Assembly: GCA_028622995.1 (NCBI GenBank)
Contig: JAJQJQ010000009.1
Location: forward strand, 4,960,001 to 5,024,000
Reading direction: 5' to 3'
Source of the DNA: Panagrolaimus kolymaensis
Taxonomy: Eukaryota > Nematoda > Chromadorea > Rhabditida > Panagrolaimidae
Length of the DNA stretch: 64,000 bases
The notes beneath the pieces were generated by a model that was not told the DNA's origin, did no database searches, and was given only the letters and a program-made list of their open reading frames with translations. The position numbers were made by a program, and so were the translations under genes. Shown piece by piece: positions 37,527 through 51,700 of the stretch. The first letter of the stretch is position 1, and every line of letters starts with the position of its first letter.

Positions 37527-38097
37527 GCAGTCAAACAAATGAAGGAATTTTAGTTGTTATGGCCAATGATGAAAATCAAATGTTTGTTTTTCAAGTAATT
37601 AAAAAGCGCTGATTTGAATATTTTGTTTTAGGAAAACTCGGTTACCTCGAGTTTCAGTTATTGATGAACCTCCACCTTCATTTCATTCATCCATGGATCA
37701 TCAATATGATCTTCATCAAAATGCAATGAATAATTATTTTGAAAGTTCCATGGATTCTACGAGAAGTGAATCATCCAGCATTCCATTAGGTGCAATTCCA
37801 TTTAGAATATCACCAGAAAAATGTCGAAAATCTCGAGATCGTGAACGAGAGCGAGAAGCTCGAAGATCAAAAGAAAGAAAAGGAGGCTATCCTCCAAATT
37901 CATCAACATCCAATGGAACAGGATTGCATCATACAATGCCAACAAAACCATCTGGTTTTGTTAGTGCTTATAGCACATCAGATTGTGTAAATCCTATGTC
38001 ATCTCGTCAACAACATCAACAGCAAATGCAACAACAGCAGCAACACACTTTACAAAAAAATAATAGTCGAGAACATGTGTATCATATAGGAAGATAA
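33073..38097 (+). CDS. Patched-related (ptr) transmembrane protein, copy 2, complete
   Basis: Ten exons: nine as in copy 1 (shifted by 7,152), with exon 9 as 37259-37581 and exon 10 as 37632-38097, give 1,072 aa. About 12 transmembrane segments are arranged as in Patched/RND proteins, with one after the N-terminus, two large extracellular loops, and a sterol-sensing-domain core (GVDNVFILLSAWRAT, AVSITVTSLTDMISFAVG). The second half has the matching GFCVDFAAHLAYNF and STILGVSFMAFTES segments, with the conserved acidic residues of the proton path. The tail is basic and Gln-rich (RDREREREARRSKER, QQQMQQQQQ). Nematode ptr proteins act at apical surfaces in cuticle formation, endocytosis or lipid transport; which ptr this is cannot be said. 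Exon 9 appears to use a GTTTGT donor. Confidence 0.9.
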
Positions 38098-38890
38098 CAA
38101 TAATTTAAAAACTTCCTTTTTTAATTTTAAAATACTATTTTCAAACAACAAAAAATATTCTATTTCTCAAACGTGTATGTGTGCAACGCCATGAAAAAAA
38201 ATTAAATAATATTTTATTTTTCTCAAAATCTTTAGCATCATTTTTTCTAAATATTTTTATTTTGCAAAAACGAAAAAGCTCACTAACTTTTTTTCTTTGT
38301 CGTCTGCCTTTCATATTTTTCTAATTTCCTTGTCTTTCTTTTTTCTTTCGCTATAATATTTTTAGCTCTCCATTTAAATTTTTTTCTTCTACTCTAGTCC
38401 TTCAAGGGCGACGTCGTTGTTGTTTGTTTTTTTACAAAAATATACCGGTATTGTTATAACAACATTCAATTGTTTTTTTTATAATTATTATTTGTTTGTA
38501 TAAAATAATGGTTAATAAATGAAAAAATTATTTAATAAAACAAATTCTTAAAATTATTTATTTTGCACTTAAAAAATTGATAATAAATTTGAAATTTTGA
38601 TATTTATAAAAAGACAAAACAACTCAAAAAAATTTTATATAATATTTTTGGAATACTGAAGCACCATTTTACAATAGTTTTTTATAATAAATCTTATTCC
38701 TTTTACATAGTTTTTTTCTTCTCTAATATTAAAAAATGAGTTCAAAAAATAATAAAAAATTAAAATATAAAATTCTTAAAGTTTATTTTTGTTTGTTAAA
38801 ATAAATGGGAAAAAATGATTTCGGCAATGAAGTTTGAGTATATTATTTTCATTTGAAAGTGAGATAAAAAAGAGAGAAAGTTTTTTTGGT
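38098..38890. other. Convergent 3' region between ptr copy 2 and the headless LIM copy
   Basis: AT-rich 3' UTR and spacer sequence with no gene seen. Identical to 47999-48791. Confidence 0.6.
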
Positions 38891-41800
38891 TTAAATTTCA
38901 CTTAATCGAACTCCAATATCTTCATTGCTATAACATTTTTCACAATGAAGTTTTCCATCTCGAACTCGTACATCAGTGGTTTGACTACCAGTGCCAAGCA
39001 TTTTGTCACATACATGGCAACGGAAGCAATTGATATGATAAAAAAGACCCAAAGCTTCGATAATCATAGCTGAACCACGACCAAGTTCGCAAGTGCAATG
39101 TGCGCATCGAAGTTTGCCGCTCACGGTTAACATGGATTGATTTTTTTCTTCTTTTGCAACGGCTTTAGGTTCCTCCTAAAAAATATATAAGCAAATAAAA
39201 AAAATAAGTTTGTTAATTTACCGAAAATAAATCAGCCCGAATTTGAGGTGCACCACTTGGATGTCGAGAATTATTAAAAACTTTTCGAGTATCATTGCCA
39301 TTTGAAACTTGAATTTGAGGTGTCGTCGATTTTTTGACAATAGGTTTAGAAAATGGCACTGCTTCACTAAAATTTATTTTTTATGAATGCAGACTTTTTT
39401 TAAAGAATTATATTTACATTTCATCTCTTCCATAAGGTTGGAGAGGTTGATCATTTTTGACCACCTTAGGAATGAGCCGTTCTTTACTGAAAGCATAGAC
39501 TAATTAAAGGAGTCTGGTTTTTTAATAACTCTTACGTTTTAGGCAAAATATGAAATTTAGAATCAGCATTCACTAAATTTTTGCTATTTGGATTAAATGG
39601 AGCTGGATAACCTTGGGAGCGAATAAATTTGCGATCCTAAAAAAATTTACAATCATTTCCTGACTTTTACCACAAAAAAAAAATATTTGTATTTTAATGT
39701 TGTTGTTTTTTCTTAGTTTTCCTGTGCTTCTTTCTTTCTTACCGCTGACGCAGTTTTAGATGGATAATATGATGTTTCAAGTTGATATATAGGATGTTCA
39801 ATACCATCTTCAACTGATTTGGTTGCTCGTCGAGCTTTATCAACAAATGTATTGGATGATAATTCATGCATATCTCGATCATAAAATCGATAAGTAACTC
39901 TTGAAATTTTAGTTTCATCTTCTTCTCGATAACGAGAAAGTGGGTGATTTGTATTCCATAATAATGATTTCGGCATGGTATGAGCTGAAGCTGATCGTGG
40001 AACATGTCGGGGTTCTTCAATTTGAATGTGAACATCTCGACGATACATTTGTTTTGGAACATGATATCCGCCAGATGGATCAAAACCGTATTTAGCCACT
40101 GTATCATAAAATAATGGTTTCTTGGAAGGAGTATAACGTTCAAATTCTGCTGAATCTTCTTGCTCCAATGGTCTAACTTTTTGGGGGCGATTTGGATGAA
40201 GATTATGCATTTCGCTAATATCTAAACTTCGATTTGAACGTAATGTATCTGTGTTTATATTTGCATATTGATTTTCTTCTTCTTCATCATCTTCAACATT
40301 TTCATTTTCATCTTCATCGTTATCAGAATATGGAGTTACATTATTGACTTGAGATTCAGCATAATGTAAAGTTTCTTCTTCCACTTCAATTACGTTTCTT
40401 GGATGCTTCTTGGGTGCCTTTATTTTGAGAGTATTTTCTTTTGAAACATCTTCAATCGACGAAGATGAATGATTTAACTCAATTTCATCAACTTCTTGAG
40501 CCTTTTTAGTTATGTGTATTGTTGGTTCCTCGTCTGATGAATCTACCACTTGACTTGTATTTACAACCAATACCGGTTCAGGACTTTGTAGGGAATCAGT
40601 ATCCGAATGAGCTGCAGCGAGCGTAGCTTTGCTTGAAGTTTTGGATCGCTGAGAAAATGGCGTAGAAGCCGCAGATTTATATGAAGAAGCAAAGGTTGAA
40701 TCAGTTTTATTTGAAGCTTGGGATTTTAAAGATTTAAGAGATTCCACTGATTTTGAACGCTTTTTCTTTTTTAAATCACTTTTACTTGGATATGGCGGAA
40801 TAATAATTTGAGGGATATCAGATGAATATTCAAGTTCAGAACTTTTTCCTAGATCGAAGACTTTTCCCTGAACAAAAAGATTTAAATAAATAATATTATT
40901 CGAATACAAAAAAGATAAAGGAATTGAAAGAAAAAAGCTCGAATATGAAAAAAAACACTTCAAAAATCACAGAACCACAAAGAAGAAACCTTTTTTAACG
41001 GCAAAATAATTTTTTTTTGTTGTGAGTGAATAAAAGAAAATTTGATTATTATTATAATATAAGCGTTTAAAAAGACATCGTCGTCGATAGAATAGAATAC
41101 ATTAAATAGAACCATTCACTCACTTCAAAGTGTCAAGAAGAAGAAGAAACGGAAGATGTTTTTAGAAGAAAAAAAGCAACACATCAACAAAAAAAAAGAA
41201 GAATGTTTCACTCAAAAAAGGAAATGAGTCTTTTGGCTGGCGACTACCGGCAGTTACAACTAAATTTTTTTTAATGTCGTATCTGTAAATCAAATAGACC
41301 CATATTCCATCCATGGTGACGATGACGACGACGTACGTGAGTTGATTGTTTCACACAAAAAATAAAATAAAACAACACTCTTTTTTTTTGATGAAACAAT
41401 TTTGAGTGATTTTATTGTAGTAACAGCCAGCAGCAGTCGTCGACACATATTTATGGTTGATGGAGGGTCGTTGTTGCATTTCATTTTCAAGCGTTTCCAT
41501 AGGAATTTAAACTGTCATGATTTTTGTTTGTTGTTTGTTATTCATCCATGATTTAAATTGGATTTAATAATAAAATTGAAATATTTAAAAAAATAAGGTA
41601 AAGAAGAGGAGTTTTAAAATAAACAAAGTAAGAAAAACACACACTAACCACAAATATATTCACATCACAGCAGCGGCGTCAGAAGAAGAAGCACAGTTAT
41701 TATTAAAAAGAAAATAAATAGAAAAAAATAGTTTGAAACTAACCAAATGAGGATAATCGTATTTTATAGCTGTGTCAAAAGCAGCAGTATGATGTTCAAC

Positions 41801-42479
41801 AACTTTTTTGTTGGTTTTTGTTGCAGAAGAAGCATGCTAAAAAAATAAAAGTAAAAGTAAAAAGTCATGGAATGAAGGAAACAATAGAGCGCGAAAAGCT
41901 AGCTTTTAAAGGGGCTGCTTGCTCGCTTGCTTCTTTTTTAACCTCAATTTTTTTGTTGGGGGGTACTTAAGTAAACAAACAACAAAAAAATCTGATATCT
42001 TTTCTTTCTTTTATTTTTTTACCTTTTCAGCTGAATTATTATTGTTAACTGGGCTTTTGCTTGGTTGTGATGACATTTCTTCATCGCTAAGTTCCCAATT
42101 TCGAACTACTGCTGCATCCATGGTTGGTGATCGCCGAGCGGTGGTTGGTCCATTTGTATTGTTTCCATATGAGGAGACAAGATATTCCTCACCTAAAAAA
42201 TATTTATTTAATTTTCTAAAGGTTAAAGAAAATTTAATAAACTTTTCTTACGCTCTGAGGGCTTGTTCCTTTCAACTTCAGGAACAAATTCTGTTAATTT
42301 TCCTGGTTGGGGTTTAGCATCCATGGCAACTACTTTATAATCATTTCCATATGGATGGCCACCAGAACCAAGAGACATTCGGTCAAGGGATCGATTATCC
42401 GTTCCAAAATCAGATGATTTTGAACTAGAAGCAGGTGAAATGGAACTTTGTACACTAGGTGATCGACGTCGTTGCAAAT
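38891..42479 (-). pseudogene. Headless second copy of the LIM-domain gene (last 8 of 11 exons)
   Basis: The exons are those at 52380-48792 of the complete gene shifted by 9,901 bp: 42479-42252, 42192-42023, 41836-41744, 40867-39743, 39636-39536, 39486-39418, 39366-39222 and 39175-38891. They encode 738 residues ending in the LIM domain. The first three coding exons are missing because the duplication break (42714|42715) falls in the intron before exon 4. It has no native promoter or start codon. The upstream sequence is now the 5' region of ptr copy 3. If the duplication is real, this is a gene fragment. Confidence 0.8.
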
Positions 42480-42973
42480 CTAAAATAATTTTTTAAAACA
42501 TTTAAATTATATGGTTTTGGTCATCGAAAAAACAAGATATCATTGAATATTTAGGACAAAAAACGCATATATAATTTCTATCATTTTTCAATTTAATTTT
42601 GCAATTTTTTGAATCAAATTGTATAATTGAGCGAAAACACTACTGAAAAAAAAAACCATCGCACAACAACTAGATCATCGAAACCAGCCAGCCTGCCTTT
42701 CTGCCCCGTAAGGCTGTGAGACACGGATTTTGTCTCAATTTTCACGTCGATACTTCTTCTTTTTTTTTCCTTTATCGTTCGTCTCAGATGATTTTTATTT
42801 TTTATAATATAATAAAATAAAATAAGATATCGTCTGCTTTTTTTTATACTAATAAAAAAATCGTGTATTTTTATATTCACTTTAATACAAACTTTTTTAA
42901 ATTACACATTTAAATTTTTTTAGCTTTATATTGGTTCAAATGTACTGTAAAAATAATCGATAGTTATTATCAA
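42480..42973. other. Junction region between units B+C
   Basis: It holds the intron end of the headless LIM copy, the break at 42714|42715, and the last 259 bp upstream of ptr copy 3. The usual 2.4 kb of segment A is absent here. The candidate trans-splice acceptor before the ptr ATG is retained. Confidence 0.7.
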
Positions 42974-45900
42974 ATGAGAGTAGATTGCATTGAGCGACGC
43001 TTTGCATCGCTATTTGGAAGTTATATTAGAATAGTAGTATATTCGCCTGCGCCATTTATAATAATACCTACGATAATAACAGCAATATTAAGTATTGGTT
43101 TATTAAGGCATTCCAAAGCTTTTATTAAAGATGATTTGGAATTATATACTCCAACCGATGCAAAAGCGAGGCAAGAATTTAATCAATTGGATATTTTATT
43201 TCATATTAATGATACCGATCCTTTTTATGCAACGAGGAGGTATGTAATTAAAAATTAATTTTGGTTTTTTTATCCGTTAATATTTTTTTTTGGCTTCTTA
43301 AACGAATTTTTGTTTAACCGTTTTTTTATTTTTGATGATTTTAAACTAGGAACAAATTTACACTTTTTTATTTTTTTTCATCCACGTGAAGTTGTTGTTA
43401 TTTCACAGTCTTAACTAACGAACGAATTACGAGAGCTTTAGCATTTGCGCGAGCACGAATTTTTTTCTTTTGATTTTGATTGCGCAAATTAGCAACAACG
43501 ATATTTTCGTCATTTTTTATTTATTTTTCGATCGAATTTTTATTATGCATTATTTGTAAGTGGGAAAATCAAAATCTTCTTATATAATTAATTAGTAGAA
43601 TTAATCTGGATTTAAATTATTAGCAAAAACAATAAATAAATAAATAAAAATGAATTAATTAATTGTTTCATTAATCCACCGAATTAAGCTTCTTTAAATA
43701 ATTTTTAAAATAAAGCCAAAAATTAAACAAAATTTACGAAATAAAAAATATACAGTTTTTAAAAATTAAAAATATAATAAATAAATAATGCATGTTTTTA
43801 TTTTATTTTTTAAGATACGATATTAAACGAGCTGGTTATATAATAGTTACGGGCGATACAGAAGATGTTGACATACTTAATCCATTGGTTATGCATGCAG
43901 CCATGCAACTTTGGAGTGTCGTTCAATCATTGACTATAGAAGATTCGGATTCAAAACGAGTGAATTATCCTTCAATATGTGTCAAGTTTCCCATGCCACC
44001 AGAATTTGGTCATGCGATAACAAAATTTTTAGCGCCGAATATTACAAGGTTTATTTTTGTTTAAAAAAAATCTTTTGAGAAAAATACAATGAAATTTTTT
44101 ATAGTCCGGAACAAATATGCGTTAGCAATCCATTGGTAGAAGTATTTAAATTTCTTTTATTATCTGATCGATCATTTTTAAATCGAACAATCAGCGATAT
44201 AACTCTCGGACAATTTGGAGATGCATTTTCGCTGGATTCTATTGGAATGGCCCATTTACTTGGTGGAGTTACATTTGATTCGGGGAAAAGGATATCAGGA
44301 GCCAAAGCCATCATGTTGCCTTATGCATTGAGGCATTCCACAAAAGAAGAAGATGAATTAGCAGAAAAATGGGAACTCAAATTGGCTGATTTTTTATTAT
44401 CTTTTGATTCGCCGGTTATTCGAACTTCATGGTGGACTTATGAAACATTGGCTTCTGAATCTGCAAGAGATCGAATGCAGTTAATTGAGTAACTAACTTT
44501 TCACCAATAAAAAATTGCTACTTAAAAAAGAATATTTTTTTAGTATGCTTGGACCATGTTTTATTGTGGTTTCTATTTACACGATTATTTCTTGTTGCGT
44601 ATTTTCATGGGTTCGAAGTCGACCAATTCTTGCACTCGGCGGTGTATTATCTGCTGCCATGGCCATTGTTAGTGGAGTGGGATTATTACTTTTATTAAAT
44701 TTTAGTATGACCAGTGTGGCTTATTCCATGCCTTTTATCGTTTTTTGTAAGTTTTTTAAGTTTCATTTTTTCGCAAAGAGAAAATTTCTAAAAGTACAAA
44801 AACCAAAACCAAAATTAGTTGAATATAACCAAGATTCACGGCTGTCAATAATTACGCGATTGCTTTTGCGACCGACGCTTATGTCATCCCATAATAGTTA
44901 GCTCTTTTTTCTAAATGTCATCGATGCGATTTCTTTGCACTTGAATTTAAATTTTAAAAAAATATCCGTTTTTTGCTTTTCATTTTCAAGTATACACTTT
45001 AATTTAAAACTAACTTTTTTTCTGTCAATTATTTAAAAATAAGGAAAACCTAAATATAAATAAAAATAAAATTTTGGCTTTGATTTCAAGCTAATTTGTA
45101 AATATAGCTTTTTTTGATTAAGGATTAGAATATAAGACGACGTTGTGCAAAAAAAAAGATGATGAAAACCTTTAATGCAAACATAACAATTGAAAGAGAG
45201 AAAGAAAGAGAATGGGTTGCGTGAAAACAAAGAAAGAAAAAGAAAGCAAAATTTTGTTGTTTTTGTAGAAATTTTATTTATTTTTGTTTTCATAGGCAAA
45301 TTTTTCTTTTCTTTTTTTCGCCAAATTTTAATCTATTATTTAAACATTAAAAAGTTTTAGTTTTTCATTGAGAAAACAAAGAATTGAATTTATTAAAAAT
45401 TGTTTTTGCCAAAACACAAAAATATTAAAAATAAGAATAACACATTTGGGGAAAACTTTTTAAAGAAAAAAGTCAAAACTTGCAGCCAAAGTTTCAAGAA
45501 AAAAAAGCAGAAAAATTCACCACATTAATTTTTTGTTCAAAAAATTTAAATAAAAAATTCTATAAAAAACTAAAGAAAGTTTTTGTTTCAGCTGTTGGAG
45601 TCGATAATGTTTTTATTCTTTTATCTGCATGGAGAGCGACTAGCTTTGAACTAACCCTCACTGAAAGAATGGTTGAAACATTTTCTGATGCTGCAGTTTC
45701 TATAACCGTTACATCATTAACTGATATGATTTCATTTGCTGTTGGTTGTATGACTCCATTTCCAAGTGTTCAAATGTTTTGTGCTTATGCTGTAGCAGCC
45801 GTAACATTTACATATGTTTATCAATTAACCTTTTTTGCTGGAATTATGGTTTTAACATCTAAAAGAGAAGTGGAAGGTCGACATTGTTTAACCTTTCAAA

Positions 45901-47998
45901 AAATAATTAAGAAGAAAATTAAAAAGCCAACTACTGGTAAAAATTTTTTTCTAAATAGATTTTATACAACGGAAAAAACTTTAAATAATTGGTTTAAATT
46001 CGTTTTTTTAGAACCAATTCCTACTCCTCGATTATGGTCTGGTGGAGATTATTATGGTACAGCCACAATGCAAAGGCATCAAAAAAGAGTTGATCAAAGC
46101 TTTCAAAAAAATCATTGCCTATCGAAATTTTTTCGAACCACCTACGCTGATTTTCTATTGAACCCATTTGTGAGATTAATTATTATTTGTTGCTTCCTTT
46201 TTTATCTCGCAGTTGCCACATATGGATGTGCGAATGTTAAACTTGGTCTTGAGCCCAATGATTTACTACCAGATAATTCATATGGAAAACGAACTTTGAG
46301 AATAGCAGAAAAATATTTTTCTGGTAAGCAACTTTGGTGAAAGTGAAAAAAATTTAGTTATAAAACTTTTTTAGATTATGGTAGTTCCTTACATGTTTGG
46401 ATGTATAATTTATCCAAAGCCGAATTGGGTCATCGAAGGTTATGGGTTGTTTTGGAGAGAGAAATTGAGCTTTATGAACACACAGAATTTACAGGGACTA
46501 GTGATTCATGGTAATCATTTCAATTTTAGACAATTATTTTAACTTTGAAAACATTTTTTTAGGCTTCGAACTTTTCTTGATTATATAAATAAAGCAGGGT
46601 TGTATATTACTGAAGAAAATTTTGTTTATATTCTTCGACATGTATTCCTTTCTCAACCCCAATATGCTAAATATAATCGCGATGTGGTATTTGATTCAAC
46701 TGGATCAACTTTGGAAGCTTCTCGAGTTCCAGTGCATTTAAGATTTGTTGGTTCAGCAAATCAATCGAGAGCCATGCATTTATTTCGTCGATTAGCAGAA
46801 ACCAGCGATTTATCCACTGGAGTTTATGCAGATTTCTTTCAATTTGCTGAACAATACAATGCTGTTTTACCTGGAACTCTTTCATCTATAGCTATTGCTG
46901 GAGGAGCTGTGGTTATAGTTTCATTGGCTTTAATTCCAGTTCCCACTGCTTCACTTTGGGTTTCATTTAGCATTGTTAGTATAAATGTCGGCATTCTTGG
47001 GTTCATGACTTTTTGGTCTGTTCGATTAGATTTTATTTCGATGGTTACCATAGTTATGAGTATTGGATTTTGCGTGGATTTTGCTGCACATTTGGCTTAT
47101 AATTTTGCTAAAGTAAAACTTTCATTTAATTTTAATTAGCTTAAAATTTGATTTTATAGGGCAAAAATTTAACTGCCTCCGATCGTATTAGAAATGCTTT
47201 ATACGCAGTTGGAACTCCAATTTTACAAAGTGCTTCATCAACAATTTTGGGTGTATCTTTTATGGCTTTCACTGAATCATATATATTTCGATCATTTTTA
47301 AAAACTATTATTTTGGTTATTGTTTTGGGCGCTTTACATGGTTTAGTCATTTTACCTGTGTTGCTTACAATATTCCATTGCGGCGATAGCGAAATTGCGG
47401 ATGATGATTCAACGAGCAGTAAAGGCAGCAGTCAAACAAATGAAGGAATTTTAGTTGTTATGGCCAATGATGAAAATCAAATGTTTGTTTTTCAAGTAAT
47501 TAAAAAGCGCTGATTTGAATATTTTGTTTTAGGAAAACTCGGTTACCTCGAGTTTCAGTTATTGATGAACCTCCACCTTCATTTCATTCATCCATGGATC
47601 ATCAATATGATCTTCATCAAAATGCAATGAATAATTATTTTGAAAGTTCCATGGATTCTACGAGAAGTGAATCATCCAGCATTCCATTAGGTGCAATTCC
47701 ATTTAGAATATCACCAGAAAAATGTCGAAAATCTCGAGATCGTGAACGAGAGCGAGAAGCTCGAAGATCAAAAGAAAGAAAAGGAGGCTATCCTCCAAAT
47801 TCATCAACATCCAATGGAACAGGATTGCATCATACAATGCCAACAAAACCATCTGGTTTTGTTAGTGCTTATAGCACATCAGATTGTGTAAATCCTATGT
47901 CATCTCGTCAACAACATCAACAGCAAATGCAACAACAGCAGCAACACACTTTACAAAAAAATAATAGTCGAGAACATGTGTATCATATAGGAAGATAA
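42974..47998 (+). CDS. Patched-related (ptr) transmembrane protein, copy 3, complete coding sequence
   Basis: Same ten exons and 1,072-aa product as copy 2, shifted by 9,901 bp, with no difference seen. It differs in context: only 259 bp of the native upstream sequence remain before the start, and beyond that lies intron DNA of the divergent headless LIM copy. Its promoter is probably lost or changed. It converges with the complete LIM gene 794 bp away. Confidence 0.87.
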
Positions 47999-48791
47999 CA
48001 ATAATTTAAAAACTTCCTTTTTTAATTTTAAAATACTATTTTCAAACAACAAAAAATATTCTATTTCTCAAACGTGTATGTGTGCAACGCCATGAAAAAA
48101 AATTAAATAATATTTTATTTTTCTCAAAATCTTTAGCATCATTTTTTCTAAATATTTTTATTTTGCAAAAACGAAAAAGCTCACTAACTTTTTTTCTTTG
48201 TCGTCTGCCTTTCATATTTTTCTAATTTCCTTGTCTTTCTTTTTTCTTTCGCTATAATATTTTTAGCTCTCCATTTAAATTTTTTTCTTCTACTCTAGTC
48301 CTTCAAGGGCGACGTCGTTGTTGTTTGTTTTTTTACAAAAATATACCGGTATTGTTATAACAACATTCAATTGTTTTTTTTATAATTATTATTTGTTTGT
48401 ATAAAATAATGGTTAATAAATGAAAAAATTATTTAATAAAACAAATTCTTAAAATTATTTATTTTGCACTTAAAAAATTGATAATAAATTTGAAATTTTG
48501 ATATTTATAAAAAGACAAAACAACTCAAAAAAATTTTATATAATATTTTTGGAATACTGAAGCACCATTTTACAATAGTTTTTTATAATAAATCTTATTC
48601 CTTTTACATAGTTTTTTTCTTCTCTAATATTAAAAAATGAGTTCAAAAAATAATAAAAAATTAAAATATAAAATTCTTAAAGTTTATTTTTGTTTGTTAA
48701 AATAAATGGGAAAAAATGATTTCGGCAATGAAGTTTGAGTATATTATTTTCATTTGAAAGTGAGATAAAAAAGAGAGAAAGTTTTTTTGGT
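47999..48791. other. Convergent 3' region between ptr copy 3 and the complete LIM gene
   Basis: AT-rich, no gene seen. It presumably holds both 3' UTRs and is a duplicate of 38098-38890. Confidence 0.6.
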
Positions 48792-51700
48792 TTAAATTTC
48801 ACTTAATCGAACTCCAATATCTTCATTGCTATAACATTTTTCACAATGAAGTTTTCCATCTCGAACTCGTACATCAGTGGTTTGACTACCAGTGCCAAGC
48901 ATTTTGTCACATACATGGCAACGGAAGCAATTGATATGATAAAAAAGACCCAAAGCTTCGATAATCATAGCTGAACCACGACCAAGTTCGCAAGTGCAAT
49001 GTGCGCATCGAAGTTTGCCGCTCACGGTTAACATGGATTGATTTTTTTCTTCTTTTGCAACGGCTTTAGGTTCCTCCTAAAAAATATATAAGCAAATAAA
49101 AAAAATAAGTTTGTTAATTTACCGAAAATAAATCAGCCCGAATTTGAGGTGCACCACTTGGATGTCGAGAATTATTAAAAACTTTTCGAGTATCATTGCC
49201 ATTTGAAACTTGAATTTGAGGTGTCGTCGATTTTTTGACAATAGGTTTAGAAAATGGCACTGCTTCACTAAAATTTATTTTTTATGAATGCAGACTTTTT
49301 TTAAAGAATTATATTTACATTTCATCTCTTCCATAAGGTTGGAGAGGTTGATCATTTTTGACCACCTTAGGAATGAGCCGTTCTTTACTGAAAGCATAGA
49401 CTAATTAAAGGAGTCTGGTTTTTTAATAACTCTTACGTTTTAGGCAAAATATGAAATTTAGAATCAGCATTCACTAAATTTTTGCTATTTGGATTAAATG
49501 GAGCTGGATAACCTTGGGAGCGAATAAATTTGCGATCCTAAAAAAATTTACAATCATTTCCTGACTTTTACCACAAAAAAAAAATATTTGTATTTTAATG
49601 TTGTTGTTTTTTCTTAGTTTTCCTGTGCTTCTTTCTTTCTTACCGCTGACGCAGTTTTAGATGGATAATATGATGTTTCAAGTTGATATATAGGATGTTC
49701 AATACCATCTTCAACTGATTTGGTTGCTCGTCGAGCTTTATCAACAAATGTATTGGATGATAATTCATGCATATCTCGATCATAAAATCGATAAGTAACT
49801 CTTGAAATTTTAGTTTCATCTTCTTCTCGATAACGAGAAAGTGGGTGATTTGTATTCCATAATAATGATTTCGGCATGGTATGAGCTGAAGCTGATCGTG
49901 GAACATGTCGGGGTTCTTCAATTTGAATGTGAACATCTCGACGATACATTTGTTTTGGAACATGATATCCGCCAGATGGATCAAAACCGTATTTAGCCAC
50001 TGTATCATAAAATAATGGTTTCTTGGAAGGAGTATAACGTTCAAATTCTGCTGAATCTTCTTGCTCCAATGGTCTAACTTTTTGGGGGCGATTTGGATGA
50101 AGATTATGCATTTCGCTAATATCTAAACTTCGATTTGAACGTAATGTATCTGTGTTTATATTTGCATATTGATTTTCTTCTTCTTCATCATCTTCAACAT
50201 TTTCATTTTCATCTTCATCGTTATCAGAATATGGAGTTACATTATTGACTTGAGATTCAGCATAATGTAAAGTTTCTTCTTCCACTTCAATTACGTTTCT
50301 TGGATGCTTCTTGGGTGCCTTTATTTTGAGAGTATTTTCTTTTGAAACATCTTCAATCGACGAAGATGAATGATTTAACTCAATTTCATCAACTTCTTGA
50401 GCCTTTTTAGTTATGTGTATTGTTGGTTCCTCGTCTGATGAATCTACCACTTGACTTGTATTTACAACCAATACCGGTTCAGGACTTTGTAGGGAATCAG
50501 TATCCGAATGAGCTGCAGCGAGCGTAGCTTTGCTTGAAGTTTTGGATCGCTGAGAAAATGGCGTAGAAGCCGCAGATTTATATGAAGAAGCAAAGGTTGA
50601 ATCAGTTTTATTTGAAGCTTGGGATTTTAAAGATTTAAGAGATTCCACTGATTTTGAACGCTTTTTCTTTTTTAAATCACTTTTACTTGGATATGGCGGA
50701 ATAATAATTTGAGGGATATCAGATGAATATTCAAGTTCAGAACTTTTTCCTAGATCGAAGACTTTTCCCTGAACAAAAAGATTTAAATAAATAATATTAT
50801 TCGAATACAAAAAAGATAAAGGAATTGAAAGAAAAAAGCTCGAATATGAAAAAAAACACTTCAAAAATCACAGAACCACAAAGAAGAAACCTTTTTTAAC
50901 GGCAAAATAATTTTTTTTTGTTGTGAGTGAATAAAAGAAAATTTGATTATTATTATAATATAAGCGTTTAAAAAGACATCGTCGTCGATAGAATAGAATA
51001 CATTAAATAGAACCATTCACTCACTTCAAAGTGTCAAGAAGAAGAAGAAACGGAAGATGTTTTTAGAAGAAAAAAAGCAACACATCAACAAAAAAAAAGA
51101 AGAATGTTTCACTCAAAAAAGGAAATGAGTCTTTTGGCTGGCGACTACCGGCAGTTACAACTAAATTTTTTTTAATGTCGTATCTGTAAATCAAATAGAC
51201 CCATATTCCATCCATGGTGACGATGACGACGACGTACGTGAGTTGATTGTTTCACACAAAAAATAAAATAAAACAACACTCTTTTTTTTTGATGAAACAA
51301 TTTTGAGTGATTTTATTGTAGTAACAGCCAGCAGCAGTCGTCGACACATATTTATGGTTGATGGAGGGTCGTTGTTGCATTTCATTTTCAAGCGTTTCCA
51401 TAGGAATTTAAACTGTCATGATTTTTGTTTGTTGTTTGTTATTCATCCATGATTTAAATTGGATTTAATAATAAAATTGAAATATTTAAAAAAATAAGGT
51501 AAAGAAGAGGAGTTTTAAAATAAACAAAGTAAGAAAAACACACACTAACCACAAATATATTCACATCACAGCAGCGGCGTCAGAAGAAGAAGCACAGTTA
51601 TTATTAAAAAGAAAATAAATAGAAAAAAATAGTTTGAAACTAACCAAATGAGGATAATCGTATTTTATAGCTGTGTCAAAAGCAGCAGTATGATGTTCAA

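Larger units (their letters stand above)
32814..42714. repeat. Tandem unit B+C, copy 1 (9,901 bp)
   Basis: It is the same as 42715-52615, with a constant offset of 9,901 bp. It contains ptr from about 260 bp upstream of its start codon to its end, and the 3' half of the convergent LIM-domain gene. It overlaps unit A+B copy 2 in segment B (32814-37526). Confidence 0.93.

Noticed and set aside
39739..40143. 134-aa frame inside the LIM exon (and its copy at 49640)
   Set aside because: Shadow in another frame of the long LIM-gene exon, whose frame is supported by splicing.
41919..42317. Plus-strand 132-aa frame (and copy at 51820)
   Set aside because: Antisense shadow of LIM-gene exons and intron.
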